Positions 24,507 through 35,464 of a stretch of 64,000 nucleotides of DNA are shown one piece after another. A program made the translations under genes and the position numbers. The stretch covers positions 18,795,491 through 18,859,490 of the forward strand of contig CAMZMU010000089.1 of the NCBI GenBank assembly GCA_947311845.1. The letters are read 5' to 3'. The stretch comes from Poa pratensis. Its lineage: Eukaryota > Streptophyta > Magnoliopsida > Poales > Poaceae. Position 1 is the stretch's first letter. Each line of letters begins with the position of its first letter. Below the pieces are notes generated by a model. The model saw only the letters and a program-made list of their open reading frames with translations, searched no databases and was not told the origin of the DNA.

Positions 24507-24860
24507 CTTGGGAGGAGATGCGCGCCCGTGCGTGCACCGGGCTAGGCACGTGGACGATGAAGGTTGGTTGATCGATCGGCGAGCTCCGGGCGGTGGCGGC
24601 GGAGGCCAATGGCAGCCTCCGACCGCCCACGCGCCTGCAGAGATGACGAGGCAGGGAGAGAGCCGACGGGAGGAATGGTCGGAGAGCGCCGTACGTCCTT
24701 TGGGGTTGCCTTAATTTGGGACGCGCGCACGCGTACGTCCGTTGGTCCAGGCCATCGTGCCGACGGAAACGGCGGGAGCCAGCGCCGCTGCTGCTGTGCC
24801 TGACGCTCCCGCGTGATGCGGTGATGGGCATCCTCCCTCCCTATCCTGCTTCCCTAACAC
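24507..24860. other. Promoter region of the RLCK gene
   Basis: GC-rich upstream DNA with no conserved coding frame; long open frames here are base-composition artefacts. Confidence 0.4.
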
Positions 24861-24903
24861 AGTAAGAACATCTATTGCCGTTCAAAAAAAAAAGTAAGAA
24901 CAT
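24861..24903 (+). mobile_element. Micro retro-insertion (21 bp) with TSD
   Basis: AGTAAGAACAT at 24861-24871 is repeated exactly at 24893-24903; between them lies ctattgccgttc followed by a run of A. This is what an extremely 5'-truncated LINE or SINE insertion leaves. Confidence 0.7.
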
Positions 24904-25135
24904 ATATCCTCTAAAATTCTGACCGATATACGATTTTTACGGCCTTAATAGACACCGCATATCAGCCCGGCTCAAAAAAGTTTTTCGAGAATACCAGAAA
25001 TGCCCCACTCCCACACTATATGAACGGTACCAGGGGGCATTTAGGTTACCTCGGTTCCCTCCGCCACGATTTACTTTCCTCCGTCGTTAGGAATACACCA
25101 CTCCGGCGAGCAATTTCTCGCGACTCCACCACCAA

Positions 25136-25242
25136 ACCCTCCCGAATGAATGTGGGACAAATATTTGAAAGCTCGCTCGGATTAGCGGGGGATCTGCTAA
25201 AGAAACATTATAGAATAGCACCCTTTGATGAGAGATATGAGG
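25136..25242 (+). pseudogene. rpoB: Nuclear plastid DNA fragment of rpoB
   Basis: The frame reads [20 protein letters not shown] followed by [15 protein letters not shown], a conserved stretch of the plastid RNA polymerase beta subunit. About 107 bp are recognisable; both edges break abruptly into unrelated sequence, so this is a small nuclear insertion of plastid DNA (NUPT), not a functional gene. Confidence 0.88.
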
Positions 25243-25625
25243 ATGGACCACAGACTCCGCCGCACAACGACCGGAGGCTAAGGCTAAAAGGGAACTCAGG
25301 GCTGACGGTGTCTCACGTGAAGGTGGTGGCGGCTACAGTACACTGGAAGTCGCCATGGTGGAGGTGGTGTTCGCCTGATGGGCGAGCACTTTGAGATTTT
25401 TAAATCTGACTAACTCGTTTGTGTTTATTTTGAGTAGGTATAATTGGGACGAAGGTACTATCTACCCTTCCACGTTTTTTTAATAAAAAACTCCCCCGGT
25501 TTGTTAGAAAAAGGGACTTACTAACGCTAAGTCGACTCATAACTAGTTAGCTATTAGTCGACGTATGACCGCTCGGTCCCTCTCGCTGTTTCTACACGAC
25601 GGCTATGCTCAACCCAATGCATTTG

Positions 25626-26324
25626 CTTGTATATAGAGATGGCAATGTGTACCCATTACCCTTTTACCCTGCGGGTAAAAACCCTATTAGGGTAAGGGTA
25701 TGGGATAAAAAAAATTACCCATGGGTACATAAATGGAAAAATATCAAACCCATCGGGTAGGGAGGGTACGGGTATGGGATCGTATAGCCCATACCCCCGT
25801 ACCCATGTATCCATCTAATATTTGACAAGTGAGTCTTAACTTCACGCACAAATGGATGAGTAGGGTCTATGCATGAGGATACGATCATAATTCACAGATA
25901 ATGTATCTTGCGTGACATATATAGGAAGGGATTGCTCACTACACCCTCCATGAATGGCGGACCACCCAGTGACTGCCTCACAATACCGATGAATTAGTTA
26001 TCCATAATATCATATCTAATCTATCCAAATAACGTGAGCACGTCTCGACTCCCTATAGAGCAAAACAACAAATAAATCTCTTCTAGATGAGTTATGTGTT
26101 GTTTTTACGACTATTTTTTTTACACAATTTGACATGTTTTAAACATGGGTATTTTTTACCCGCGGGTACCCATCAACCCTCTCGGGTGACAGTATGGGAA
26201 AAAGTTGTACCCGTTGACGGGTATGGGCCGGTAAGGGTGACGGGTAAGATCGGGATCAACGGGTAAGGGTATGGGGTGGCTCCACCCTTACCCATACCCT
26301 GCGGCTGCCATCCCTATTTGTATA
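25626..26324. mobile_element. hAT-type MITE, TAGAGATGGC ends
   Basis: Element 25634-26316 (683 bp) opens TAGAGATGGCAA and closes GCTGCCATCCCTA. The flanks CTTGTATA (25626-25633) and TTTGTATA (26317-26324) match at 7 of 8 positions. Both subterminal regions are packed with GGGTA / TACCC units. No transposase. Confidence 0.78.
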
Positions 26325-26739
26325 TGTGTTATTTGGACTGACTTTTTTTCTCTCTCTCTTTGGGCTTGCCTTGTTCTGGCCGACTTTGTAGGCATGCTAG
26401 TTCTGGGCAAAAATGCATTGCAATTTACGGTTACTCAATAACCGTTGAGCCTTCCGGAAACATAGAATTAGTACAACCATAAAATAAACTTTATAGTCTC
26501 ATGAATGTACCATATGTGAATTCTTATCCAGCCATTGCAAGAAAATAAGAAAAACAAATAATTAAACACAACAAAATCCCTTGTTATTATCCTGTGTTTG
26601 TGGTTGAACTTGTATGGCTAATATGTTACAGGGCCTACGGCCATGGTTTTTTTTTTTTTGTTGTAACATGTAAATAGCAAGAAAACATGATATACACAAT
26701 GATAAAAAATATAAATATTGAAAGTAGTCTATGTAACTA

Positions 26740-27765
26740 TGTCTCTCGGTTGCAACTCACTTGCAACCCACATAAATACGCGGTTGCAGACCACTTGCTA
26801 CTGGAAAATGTCAATTGCAACCAATTGGAAAAGAAAACTCGGTTGCAAGCCGAGTTGTAACAGAAAAAACTTAGTTACAACCCATTTACAACTGGGAATT
26901 GGAATTGTAACCGCACTTGCAACTGGAAAATAAATCAGTTGATACCCCACTTGCAACGGAAAATAAAACTCACCTACAATCTCACTTGCAACTGAAAAAT
27001 CTCAGTTGCAGCCCCACTTGCAACTGAAGTTTTCTTTCCAGACACATACATCAAGAATCAATTGAACATAAAAGATTTGTTGCATTCCCCACCAACCTAC
27101 AATTCCAAACTAGGATTGTTTTCCCAGTTAAAGCCCAAGTTGCAACAGGAAAAAATCAGCTGCAAATCCACTTGAAACTGGATAAGAATTTAGTTCAACA
27201 CTTGCAAATGGATGTCAGCTGCAAGATGCTTGCAACTGGAAAAAAATGAGTTGCAACTGAAAAATATCGGTTAAACCCCACTTGCAACTGAAATATCTCA
27301 GTTGCAACTAAAAAAACCGAGTTTCATGACCCACTTGCAACTGCAAAAAACTCGGTTGCAACCTGCGTGCAAGTGAAAAGTCTTGGTTGCAACCCACTTG
27401 AAACTAAAAAACTCGGTTTAAAACCAATTACGACCGAAAAATCTCACTTGCAACTCCCATGACACCACAAATTACGACGCAATCCAACGGTTCACAAGTA
27501 GCCAACCATGCATAAAACGACTCTCAGCACGACAGAAGACAAGTAGTTCACTAGTAATCCCACCTAGTTGCATACTTGCATGCAGTGTGTAAATGGACAC
27601 TCGCTTACACATCGGTTGCGAATAGTCCACCCTATTTGCACTCGGGGTGCAACTGGACATGCATCTAGATGCGCACAAGGAAATTGGACACCCATTTGCG
27701 GACATGTTGTGATTAATCTCAGTTGCACACGGGTTGCAACTGGCTCCAATTTGCAAACCAAATTT
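26740..27765. repeat. Degenerate minisatellite rich in GTTGCAAC
   Basis: About 1 kb of irregular tandem units of the form ctcggTTGCAACccaCTTGCAACTggaaaa, with period around 25-35 bp and frequent substitutions. The core GTTGCAAC is itself a palindrome, so many units can form small hairpins. No long coding frame follows the repeat. Confidence 0.8.
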
Positions 27766-28172
27766 TGATATATCTTGCTTAAGCACTAAAGTAAAAAAAT
27801 AAGTGGAGGCCTTGACGTATAGACGTAGCTTTATCCACATTTTATTTTGACAAGTCTTTTCATTCTGGCAGTGAGCATGCACTAATTTGTAAACTAAACA
27901 ACACCCAAATTAGAATTAGGCGACATATAAGATTAAAAAAAACAAAAAACGCCACTGATAACACGTCCGTCCTCTCCTCCTGTGTAACTGAAGGCCGGCC
28001 CATCCATGGCGTAAAGCCCATGCACATGCACAAGGGGCAGATCGGCTGCGTACAAGTACAATCAACACAACATTGCTGCGTACGTAAGCACAAATCTTGG
28101 CACTCTGATCGTACGATTATCAGATCGACAATCGATTGAGTTAAGAAAAAACTCTCCACGATACAATCCACC

Positions 28173-29297
28173 ATGTTCGCCTCCTGCCGGCGGCGGCTCC
28201 CCCTCTACATCCGTAAAATCTCAGGTGACGGCACAAAGCCGTTCGAGATCATCCCTGCCGCCTTTCCTTTGGCCCGCAACTACTCCCACGCCGCCGCCAC
28301 TGCCACCACCGTGCAGCAAACCCGCCGCTTCCGCTCCAAGGTTCTTTATTATTTGCGACTCAGCCGCTCCAAGGTTAACGTCGACGCTGTGCGTGCCCTC
28401 CTAAGCCAGTATGGCTTCACCGAAGAGGACATCTTCCGGACTGTGAGCCGCGTCCCGACGATCCTCTTCGTCGATCCTGAACGGATCCTCCGTCCTAAGC
28501 TCGACTTCTTTGCCGCACTCGGCCTTCGGCCCCGCAATCTCGCCACCGCGCCTTTCCTCCTCAGGCGCAGCCTCGACAAGCACCTCGTCCCCTCCACCCA
28601 GTTCATCCGCGACATCATCGGCAGCGATCACGACCTCCGCCTCGGCTTGTCCCGCGTCCCCAGAGCCCTCATGGCGGGCGTGGAGAAAAACATGCGCCCC
28701 GCCGTGGAAGCCCTCCGCCGCGGGGGCTTGTCCGATGCAGCCATTTCGAAACTCCTCGTCGTCGAGATGGAGATGCTAATGAGGTCGCCGGATCGCATCA
28801 GCGAAATCTTCGAGGAGCTCAAGGAAATCGGTGTGTGCGTCCCGGACTCGCGCTTCTTGTACTGCTTGCGTGCGGTGTGCAGCGTCACGAGGGGCACATG
28901 GCGGCAGAAGCTGGCGGTGTTCCAGAGCTTCGGGCTGTCGGAGGGTGATGTGCTCAAGGCCTTCAAGAGGCAGTCCAAGATACTGCTTTGCACCGAGGAG
29001 AACATCACAAAAAAGCTCCGGTTCTTGCTGGACGAGCTGAAGCTTGGAATAAGTGAAATAGTTGCACGGCCTGCGATTCTATGTTATAGCTTCGAGATGT
29101 GCATCCTGCCAAGGTGCGTTGTGCTGAGTGTACTAATGAGGGAGGGAAAGATACAGAGAGATATCAAGTTGGTTGAGGCACTGCTAGGTACTTCAAGGGT
29201 TTTCGAGGCCAGATATGTCTTGAGGCATGCCGATGATGTGCCAGATGTTCTCAAGGCATATGAGGGAAAGATTGACTTTGAAGGATTTATCCAATAG
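28173..29297 (+). CDS. mTERF family protein, organellar
   Basis: Single-exon gene for 374 residues with tandem mTERF helical repeats; family members bind organellar nucleic acid and act in transcription, splicing or translation in mitochondria or plastids. The first about 40 residues are Arg/Ser/Ala-rich without acidic runs (MFASCRRRLPLYIRK), a plausible mitochondrial presequence. Repeats are visible through LLSQYGFTEEDIFRTVSRVP, FFAALGLRPRNLATAPFLL, FQSFGLSEGDVLKAFKRQSK and LDELKLGISEIVARPAIL. Grass genomes carry many single-exon members like this one. The ATG at 28173 is preceded by tccacc. The stop TAG (29295-29297) sits inside the target duplication of a small retro-insertion. Subfamily and target are unknown. 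Confidence 0.9.
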   Translation: MFASCRRRLPLYIRKISGDGTKPFEIIPAAFPLARNYSHAAATATTVQQTRRFRSKVLYYLRLSRSKVNVDAVRALLSQYGFTEEDIFRTVSRVPTILFVDPERILRPKLDFFAALGLRPRNLATAPFLLRRSLDKHLVPSTQFIRDIIGSDHDLRLGLSRVPRALMAGVEKNMRPAVEALRRGGLSDAAISKLLVVEMEMLMRSPDRISEIFEELKEIGVCVPDSRFLYCLRAVCSVTRGTWRQKLAVFQSFGLSEGDVLKAFKRQSKILLCTEENITKKLRFLLDELKLGISEIVARPAILCYSFEMCILPRCVVLSVLMREGKIQRDIKLVEALLGTSRVFEARYVLRHADDVPDVLKAYEGKIDFEGFIQ

Positions 29298-29353
29298 GAC
29301 GGTTAAGAGGCTGGGCCCCCCCTTTTCTAAAAAAAAAAATCCAATAGGACGGT
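29290..29353 (+). mobile_element. Micro retro-insertion at the mTERF stop codon
   Basis: TCCAATAGGACGGT at 29290-29303 is repeated at 29340-29353. The 36-bp insert between them ends in a run of A. The duplication includes the mTERF stop codon, so the sequence now holds two copies of CAATAG; the first terminates translation unchanged. Confidence 0.78.
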
Positions 29354-30145
29354 CTTTAAAATGATACAAGTCTGGATTAGGCTTATATTTCCAGCGCCAG
29401 GAATGTTAAAGATGAAGTCATGACCCATGATTCTAACACTGCTTCATAGGACTATTTTGTCCCATTGGTAGCCCCTGTGCACTTAGTAATTATGTCATCT
29501 ACTTCTATAATTTAGCAGCTTCCATTTTGCCTCTTGTGGCCTACTGAACTCTATAATCATAGTAGATGCATGCTGCACTGTTCTCAAAGTTTCTTGATTT
29601 GGTATGTTCAACTGGTTCTGCTAATCATTTATTCTGATACTTTCTTAGTTACAAACGCTGATCTGGCATCTGTTAATTTGCATCATGGAATCTCTTGAAT
29701 TTTCAAAACATTTGATGTTCTTGAAACTATGTAGCCTGGTTTGATCCCTTCAATTTTGCGTAATGGCACTGCTCTTTCAGGGCCATTAAACTTTCTGTTC
29801 CTGTAATGCCTATCATTTCGATGCTCTTCTTTACTCCTCCAGGTTTGTGCTTGAATGCATGAGTCGATTAATTTCTGAAAGTAGAGCAGCAGTTGGAAAG
29901 ATGCAAATGAGATGCTGATGAGTCTTTTGGACCCGCTCTGTTTTAGTTTCTATCCCTCCTATGATTTTGCCACCAAACTGTAGGGCGCACATCAATGTTA
30001 TAGATATCGTTCAGCAAACCATTATATGAGTATGTATTGTAAAAATATTTTGGTTTTCCTAATATTATGAGTTCAGATTGCTGTTTTTGTCACATTTGGT
30101 AGAAGTATCCACTTGTGTTTTCTCTTTCCTTTTTATCTTTTATAG
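29354..30145. other. mTERF 3' UTR and spacer
   Basis: Ordinary AT-rich sequence after the mTERF gene. It may include a spliced 3' UTR, common after grass mTERF genes. No other gene recognised. Confidence 0.4.
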
Positions 30146-32291
30146 TGGCTGTGCACGTGCAACGCACGTCTCATAATTATTATAATATATTATTTCATTG
30201 AGTTATTTTATCAAGCCAGCTAAAATTATTTCATGATACAAAATTGAAATCGGACCAAATATCTCCTGTGAAGTACTACACTGACTCATTCAAAGATTAT
30301 CAGTGTGGCGAGTATACCTTCCATAAATCAACTCCATGCACAATTTAAATGTAGATAAGCCTATTTAAAGCAGTGACATGCCTAATGCTAAATAGCTTCC
30401 TCCTACGTGCATTCAGATACCAATCAAGTTTCTAAGGTGGGAAATCTGAAATACTAAACTTGTGTTTAAGCACATTGAACACTACCTACTATCCGGTGCG
30501 ATGGATATAAATGAGCGATGATAGTGTCTTCTGGTTATATAGCAATCTCAACCACTTCGCACTCTAGGAGGTAAGAGTACATAGCATCTTGTTAATTCAA
30601 TAGTAGAAGCTTTTGCCCGGAATTTAGTAAGTTTTCTTCCAATTATAGGTTAGAGCAAATGCAGTTAATGACATGCAAAGAAAAGAAAAAAGTAACTTGA
30701 AGCATTATTCGCCAAAAACAAAATTATAAACAAATGGCCTGGAATTGAAGAAGCTATTACACAACCAAGCTGGTTATTTTGGTATTATGAAGGCAGGTGG
30801 CATCCCATGGGAGAGATCTGAGCTGACCAAAATCCCCCTTATAGTGCTACTAACATTCAACTCGAAGAGTGCCTTCACTGCCACAAGTGAACTACAGGCT
30901 AGCTTAGCAAGTAGCCTGATCAAATTCAGCTATCACAACAAAGAATGCAATCAGGTCCTTCAATACATACTCGTCATACACATGAAGGTGTACGGTAAGT
31001 AGCATATCACCTGAAACATTAGCAGAGCACTACATACATGCCTAAGACGGGGGCAGTTAAACCGGTGATTAAGAATACCATCTTGTCCTCAGAGCAAAGA
31101 CTCCAGTAGATTACACAGCATCAGTACCAATGAATCAAAAACTGGGAGCAATCTGCGGGGACCTTCTTGTAGACATTTGCAACCTTCTGAGTTCTGAAAC
31201 GTCCAAGCACGCATCCAATTAGCGAGTGCGATAAATTCTCAGGATGAAAGATGTTTTTTTTTTTTTTGCAATGCTAACCTGAATGCTTGCAGTGAAGAAG
31301 TCAATGTATGCCAGCACGGCGTCGACTGCCTCCGTGATATCTTCTTAAAGGCATGCAAGCACTGCTCACACAGTAAATTAACCTGCTCAGCCACATCGAG
31401 GTACTCGATCGCAAGTAGCCGGGAGCTCAGCACGGGGAGCAACAGCGTCGGCGGCCCGCAGCATGGCGTCGCAGAGATAGGTGATGGCGCGCAAGGGGAG
31501 CAACATCTCATCGGGGCTGCCCACCGGTGCCGTCGTGCCCGCCGTGAACAAGCCGCGCCAGCGCCCTCGCCCCGGCCTCGATGGGGAATTATCCCACGCA
31601 GTCCTCCGGGCAGGACTACGCCTCGCAGAGCTCCGTGAGCGCCGCCAGGGCCGCATCTCCGCCTGTGCCGTCCGCGGCCACGGCCGCCACCATCCGGTAG
31701 AACTTCCCATCCCGTCCCGGCCGCCCGCCCTCGTGTTCCCGCCACCGTCTTGGCTGATGGCAACGGACAGGGGAATGGCGGACTGGCCTCATTCCTGTGG
31801 CCAAGAACTCACACACCAGCACGCTCCCCTTCTGTCCGCCTTTCTCCTCCACATGCCTCTGAGCGCTGCCCACCAACTGTTGTGGCTGGTCGTCTTCCCG
31901 GCCGCTGAACGCGTGTGCGCCTCGATGGAGTGGGGAGCAGGGTTGCGCTGGTGTTCCCGCACGCGACTGAGCAGGTCAGGTCGGGGAGGGCGCTGGGACG
32001 GCGGCGTCCGGCAAGATACAGACGTATCGGTAGCGTGGTTGCGTTGGGGACGGCGGCGGGGGACGGACCCAGCGGACAATGATCAAGTGGAGAGGAGAAC
32101 AAAAATAAACGAAAGGGTACGGTGGCAATTTGGTCGTATTATGTGAGTTGGTGGGAGGGCAAAACGGTCCAAAACGGACAATGTTGAGTTGTCAAACATT
32201 AGGACGATCTGAACCGTTTGATCGGATATTGAAGGGCTCAGATTTAAAGTATCCCAACAAATCAAGTTTGCTCTTTTAATAGTAGTATAGA
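30146..32291 (-). mobile_element. Helitron-like element with captured gene exons
   Basis: Read on the minus strand the unit opens TCTATACTACTATTAAAAGA after an A and ends near GTGCGTTGCACGTGCACAG, a GC-rich hairpin a few bases before the right border, as in grass Helitrons. The terminal tetranucleotide is CTAT-like rather than the expected CTRR, so the exact 3' border is unsure. The GC-rich centre (31,050-31,750) is a gene fragment; there is no Rep/helicase. Confidence 0.5.
31050..31700 (-). pseudogene. Captured fragment of a UPL3/UPL4-type HECT ubiquitin ligase
   Basis: Minus-strand frames resemble consecutive exons of the armadillo-repeat region of plant UPL3/UPL4: DAALAALTELCEA, RAITYLCDAM, SSRLLAIEYLDVAEQ, CLHAFKKIS, AVLAYIDFFTASIQ, VYKKVPADCSQF and a damaged copy of the following CNLL...SEDKM segment. 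Exon edges are retained (CAG then gt), an intron has shrunk to about 18 bp, and several frames are shifted. It has no HECT domain and cannot be a ligase. It lies in the middle of the Helitron-like element, which explains its presence. Confidence 0.72.
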
Positions 32292-33312
32292 TATCTTTGT
32301 GCTGCAAAAGTTGGTTATATTTTTCTGAGTTATGAGACAAGAACTTTTTATTGGTGCTTGTAAGCTTTGTGTATGTTTAACCTGACTATGTTTACTTTGC
32401 TTATTAGCACGGGATAACACGGACTATGCCTAACCTCTGGTCAGGATATTATTGTCACATAGATATTTTCAGGTAGTAGTTTTTTTAAATGATCAAACCT
32501 GACACATATATGCTATGTAAGCTGTGATATTCTTTACATTTGAAACTTGTAGCTGTTTCATGTTCTGTTATATGTTTTTCATCATATTTGTATATTCCAC
32601 GGTTGGTTTGCAAGGAAGGGACTCAGATTTGGAGATGCGCGGGGGCTGTTTAGCGTTGGAGTTAAGAAGGAATTATTGTTGCTATTATTGCGACGCCAAG
32701 AAAAGCTAGTCCTATATTTGGAGGACACCTCTCAGTTACAATGCAACTTGAATATTCAGAATGTATACCTTGAATATTCAGAATTAGTCGTTGCATTTAG
32801 CTTGAAATCTACCCATTTTTTCACAGCTCTGAACTTTGGTGGATGTAATAATGCTCAAAGCAGAATTCAGGCTTGCCTAACATTAACCGCAAATCGTTAC
32901 TTTTCCCCGCAAGAAACTCGTTTGACATATCGGCTAAAGTTTGTTGGTCTTGGTTTATGAGGATAGCGAAACCATCTTGGTGTAAGCTTACGCTTGGTTG
33001 CTTCATTGTAGGGCTGCTCAGATTTTCCTTATGTTTGGGAGATCTGGAGCAGATTAGGAGCGATATGACCTAAGATTGGGTTTATACTTTATGGTGGCTT
33101 AACCCCTTCCAGTTGCCAAACATTAGCCTGGTAATATCCAGTCAAGCAGTCACTAGTGTTTGATAAAGAACACACCTCTCAACAAGGATTTTGTTTGTGT
33201 ATAAAATGATTTTCAAAATTTTAAAAGGGGATGTCGACTGGCAGAAGCATTAGCAAGCTAGAATGAAGTCATTAACGTAGAGAGAAACGAACTCGGCCCA
33301 TTACAAAGAAGA
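32292..33312. other. Intergenic, no gene recognised
   Basis: AT-rich spacer with several short chance frames and no recognised domain or repeat. Confidence 0.4.
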
Positions 33313-33440
33313 GATTAAGCTGAAGTGTCGAGCATCATGCCCAGCGTCTGCACGATGTTGCCGGACTTGGCGGCCTCGGCTTTCATCTATGTTTGACTAT
33401 CCCACGTGCACACTGAACTCGTCCATGATGTCAATCACCT
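33313..33440 (-). pseudogene. RPN11 C-terminal remnant
   Basis: Minus strand reads [19 protein letters not shown] then stop (about 33,318-33,378), the C-terminus of the proteasome lid subunit RPN11. Just upstream on the same strand is MDEFSVHV, which may be what is left of the FVDEYTV segment near the JAMM domain start. The central part is missing. It sits next to the minus-strand F-box gene just as the fuller RPN11 copy at 36.6-37.7 kb sits next to the plus-strand F-box gene. Confidence 0.7.
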
Positions 33441-33772
33441 AGTCAGTCTCGCGGCCTCACGTCGGTCGAAGAGAATCGATGCATGACGAGGTTCGCGTCG
33501 GTCCACGATGCTTATGCATTCAGCCAGGCCAAAGAGGACAATCGATGCATGGCGATGTATTTTTGTAACAAAATGGGCAATTAGCCTCATTTTAATTAAA
33601 AAAGTAGAAGATAATTAATTGACCGGTTTATTTAAGGGGAACAAGCCTAAAACCATTACATGCATCAATGTTGTCATGAAACACCATCATATTGTGCACT
33701 CTACACACACGAAGCACGCACGCTGCCGAGGAGAGGCACCACTGTCGAGGTTGTAATCAGGCGTCATCGTCA

Positions 33773-35041
33773 TCACTCCTCAACAAATAACGACTCCGAC
33801 TCCACCATCCATGCCCACCGACGAAGCCCTTGCCGAAACCCATGATAACACGATGGTTGAATAGGATCACCGACGCCTTTTGGAGCCAGTGACACGAGAC
33901 TCTCCTGGTAGACATGGTCCGTCCCATGGAGATAACCAAGGAACGAGTCCTGGCTCGCGCTCACCACCTCACCCCTCTGAAGGTTGTACACACCGACCCG
34001 TTTCCGTCCGAAGGGCATGAGTACGGCGTCACCCTCGTCGCTCACATGGGCGAGCGATATGGAGAAAATCCAATGTTGAACCAAGAAGCTAACGTCAATG
34101 TTGTACCTGAATGCCCAGGCCTCCTCCTCGTAGCTCTCGAGCACCCACAGCTTGACCGCCGCCTCAGATTTGGCGAACACCGATGCTCCCAGTGTCCCGT
34201 CCACTGCCACGAGGTGGCCAGCCACGTCGTCCATGCGAGTGTCATCGTCCATCGGGCCGCGCATACGGCGGAATTTCTCCGAGATGGTGTCGAACACGAC
34301 CATCCCCATGCTAGGGCGCCACAACATCCAGTGCAGGCACCTGCGGTGTGTCACTGGTACCTGCAACAATGGCCAGTCGGTGTCTGTCCACAGGTTGGAG
34401 GGTCCGAGTCGCCTGGCTGCTTGCTGGCCTAGCACCGCCACGAAGTACTCGTAATGCATATGCATGTATGGCTTGTGATTGTTGTTGCAGTAGAGGACGC
34501 GGTACTCCGCCATGGGCGCATGCCAGTAGAAGCCCACGATATTCACGGGGTCGAGGTCGGCGGGCAATCTGGTGAGCTCCCGCGTTGCGGGATTGCATAC
34601 AAAGTAACAGTACTCTTTTCTGTGGGCGTCAAGCAGGGGAGGACACAAGCAGTTGCACGACAAGAGGAGTAAGCCGTCGCAACACCCCTCCACGAATGTT
34701 TCCTGTGAAGCGAAGCCACAATAGAGAGGAGCCGCCATCGATTGGTCGGTGTAGGGGAACGGGAGGGCAGAGATGGCACCGGTGTCGACGTAGGGGTAGG
34801 GGTCGTTGAGGAGGATGGCGCGGGGTGCACGCCGATGGTGATCACGGATGAACACGGAGTCGGAGAAGAGACGACGCCATAGCTTGCAGACGGCGTGGAA
34901 CCGGAGGATGGACTTGGCCGGCAGGTGGACGAGGATCTCCAGTAGGACGTCGTCTGGCAGCTCCGGCGTGGTTGGGGTTGCGTTTGCGTCCGGGGGTGCC
35001 ATTGCGCGGCTGCTGCTTGCACCGTCGCCGTTCTGATCCAT
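33773..35041 (-). CDS. F-box protein with C-terminal F-box-associated region
   Basis: Intact single-exon gene, 422 residues from ATG at 35041. The F-box (ELPDDVLLEILVHLPAKSIL, then RFHAVCKLWRRLFSD) lies at about residues 29-65 and would bind SKP1 to form an SCF ubiquitin ligase. The rest is a grass-type F-box-associated domain with FVCNPATRELTRLP (blade-like repeat) and VKLWVLESYEEEAWAFRYNI, presumably the substrate-binding part. Substrate unknown. It shares about 1.3 kb of coding and flanking homology with the plus-strand gene at 38,014-39,210, in inverted orientation. The short upstream codons MRT-like begin with GTG, so the ATG at 35041 is preferred. Such genes expand and decay quickly in grasses. 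Confidence 0.9.
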   Translation of the reverse strand: MDQNGDGASSSRAMAPPDANATPTTPELPDDVLLEILVHLPAKSILRFHAVCKLWRRLFSDSVFIRDHHRRAPRAILLNDPYPYVDTGAISALPFPYTDQSMAAPLYCGFASQETFVEGCCDGLLLLSCNCLCPPLLDAHRKEYCYFVCNPATRELTRLPADLDPVNIVGFYWHAPMAEYRVLYCNNNHKPYMHMHYEYFVAVLGQQAARRLGPSNLWTDTDWPLLQVPVTHRRCLHWMLWRPSMGMVVFDTISEKFRRMRGPMDDDTRMDDVAGHLVAVDGTLGASVFAKSEAAVKLWVLESYEEEAWAFRYNIDVSFLVQHWIFSISLAHVSDEGDAVLMPFGRKRVGVYNLQRGEVVSASQDSFLGYLHGTDHVYQESLVSLAPKGVGDPIQPSCYHGFRQGLRRWAWMVESESLFVEE

Positions 35042-35050
35042 GGTACGCAC

Positions 35051-35330
35051 GGTACTAAGAGTGTTTCCTTGTTACGAGGTCCACGCGCGTTCGTCCATCG
35101 GCGTCCCGTACCGCCGTGTCCTGCATCTCTTAAAGCAGACGAGCCGGATCGGTTTTCGATCTTTCCCTTTTTGTTGGTACTAGTATCTCTTTCCTTCTTC
35201 TGGTCCTACCAGATCTGTCCAGTCGGTAAAAAAAAGTTTGGTATCGGACACGTAGACAAGACAGGGCAACGTCATGTATTTGGTCCTTTTTGTTCTCGAT
35301 CATTAATATATTTGGTCGTCCTCGTACGGG
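35051..35330 (-). repeat. Inverted copy of the F-box 5' flank
   Basis: Read on the minus strand, this flank (GATCTGGTAGGACCAGAAG and GATGGACGAACGCGCGTGG) matches the upstream regions of the plus-strand F-box copies near 37,815-38,010 and 41,198-41,340. The duplicated unit therefore includes promoter-proximal DNA. Confidence 0.75.
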
Positions 35331-35464
35331 ACATCACGGTTGCCCTGTGTCACTCGGATATAGTTAGACATTTTTCACATTTTTCATTGTAAATACTCCA
35401 TCGTCTGACACTTTCGACTCTAAAGACTCTCGTGTTATTGGGAGTAACATATACTAATAACATA

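Noticed and set aside
24271..24831. 186-residue minus-strand frame over the kinase 5' region
   Set aside because: It is in another frame from the kinase exons, has no domain and reflects high GC content.
26740..27765. Regularly spaced repeats suggestive of a CRISPR-like array
   Set aside because: Plant nuclear DNA, with irregular spacing, diverged repeats and no unique spacers; it is a degenerate minisatellite.
31481..32146. 221-residue plus-strand frame
   Set aside because: Antisense to the captured UPL fragment; no recognised domain and unlikely codon pattern.
33914..34672. Plus-strand frames of up to 172 residues
   Set aside because: Complement of the intact minus-strand F-box gene; no independent evidence.
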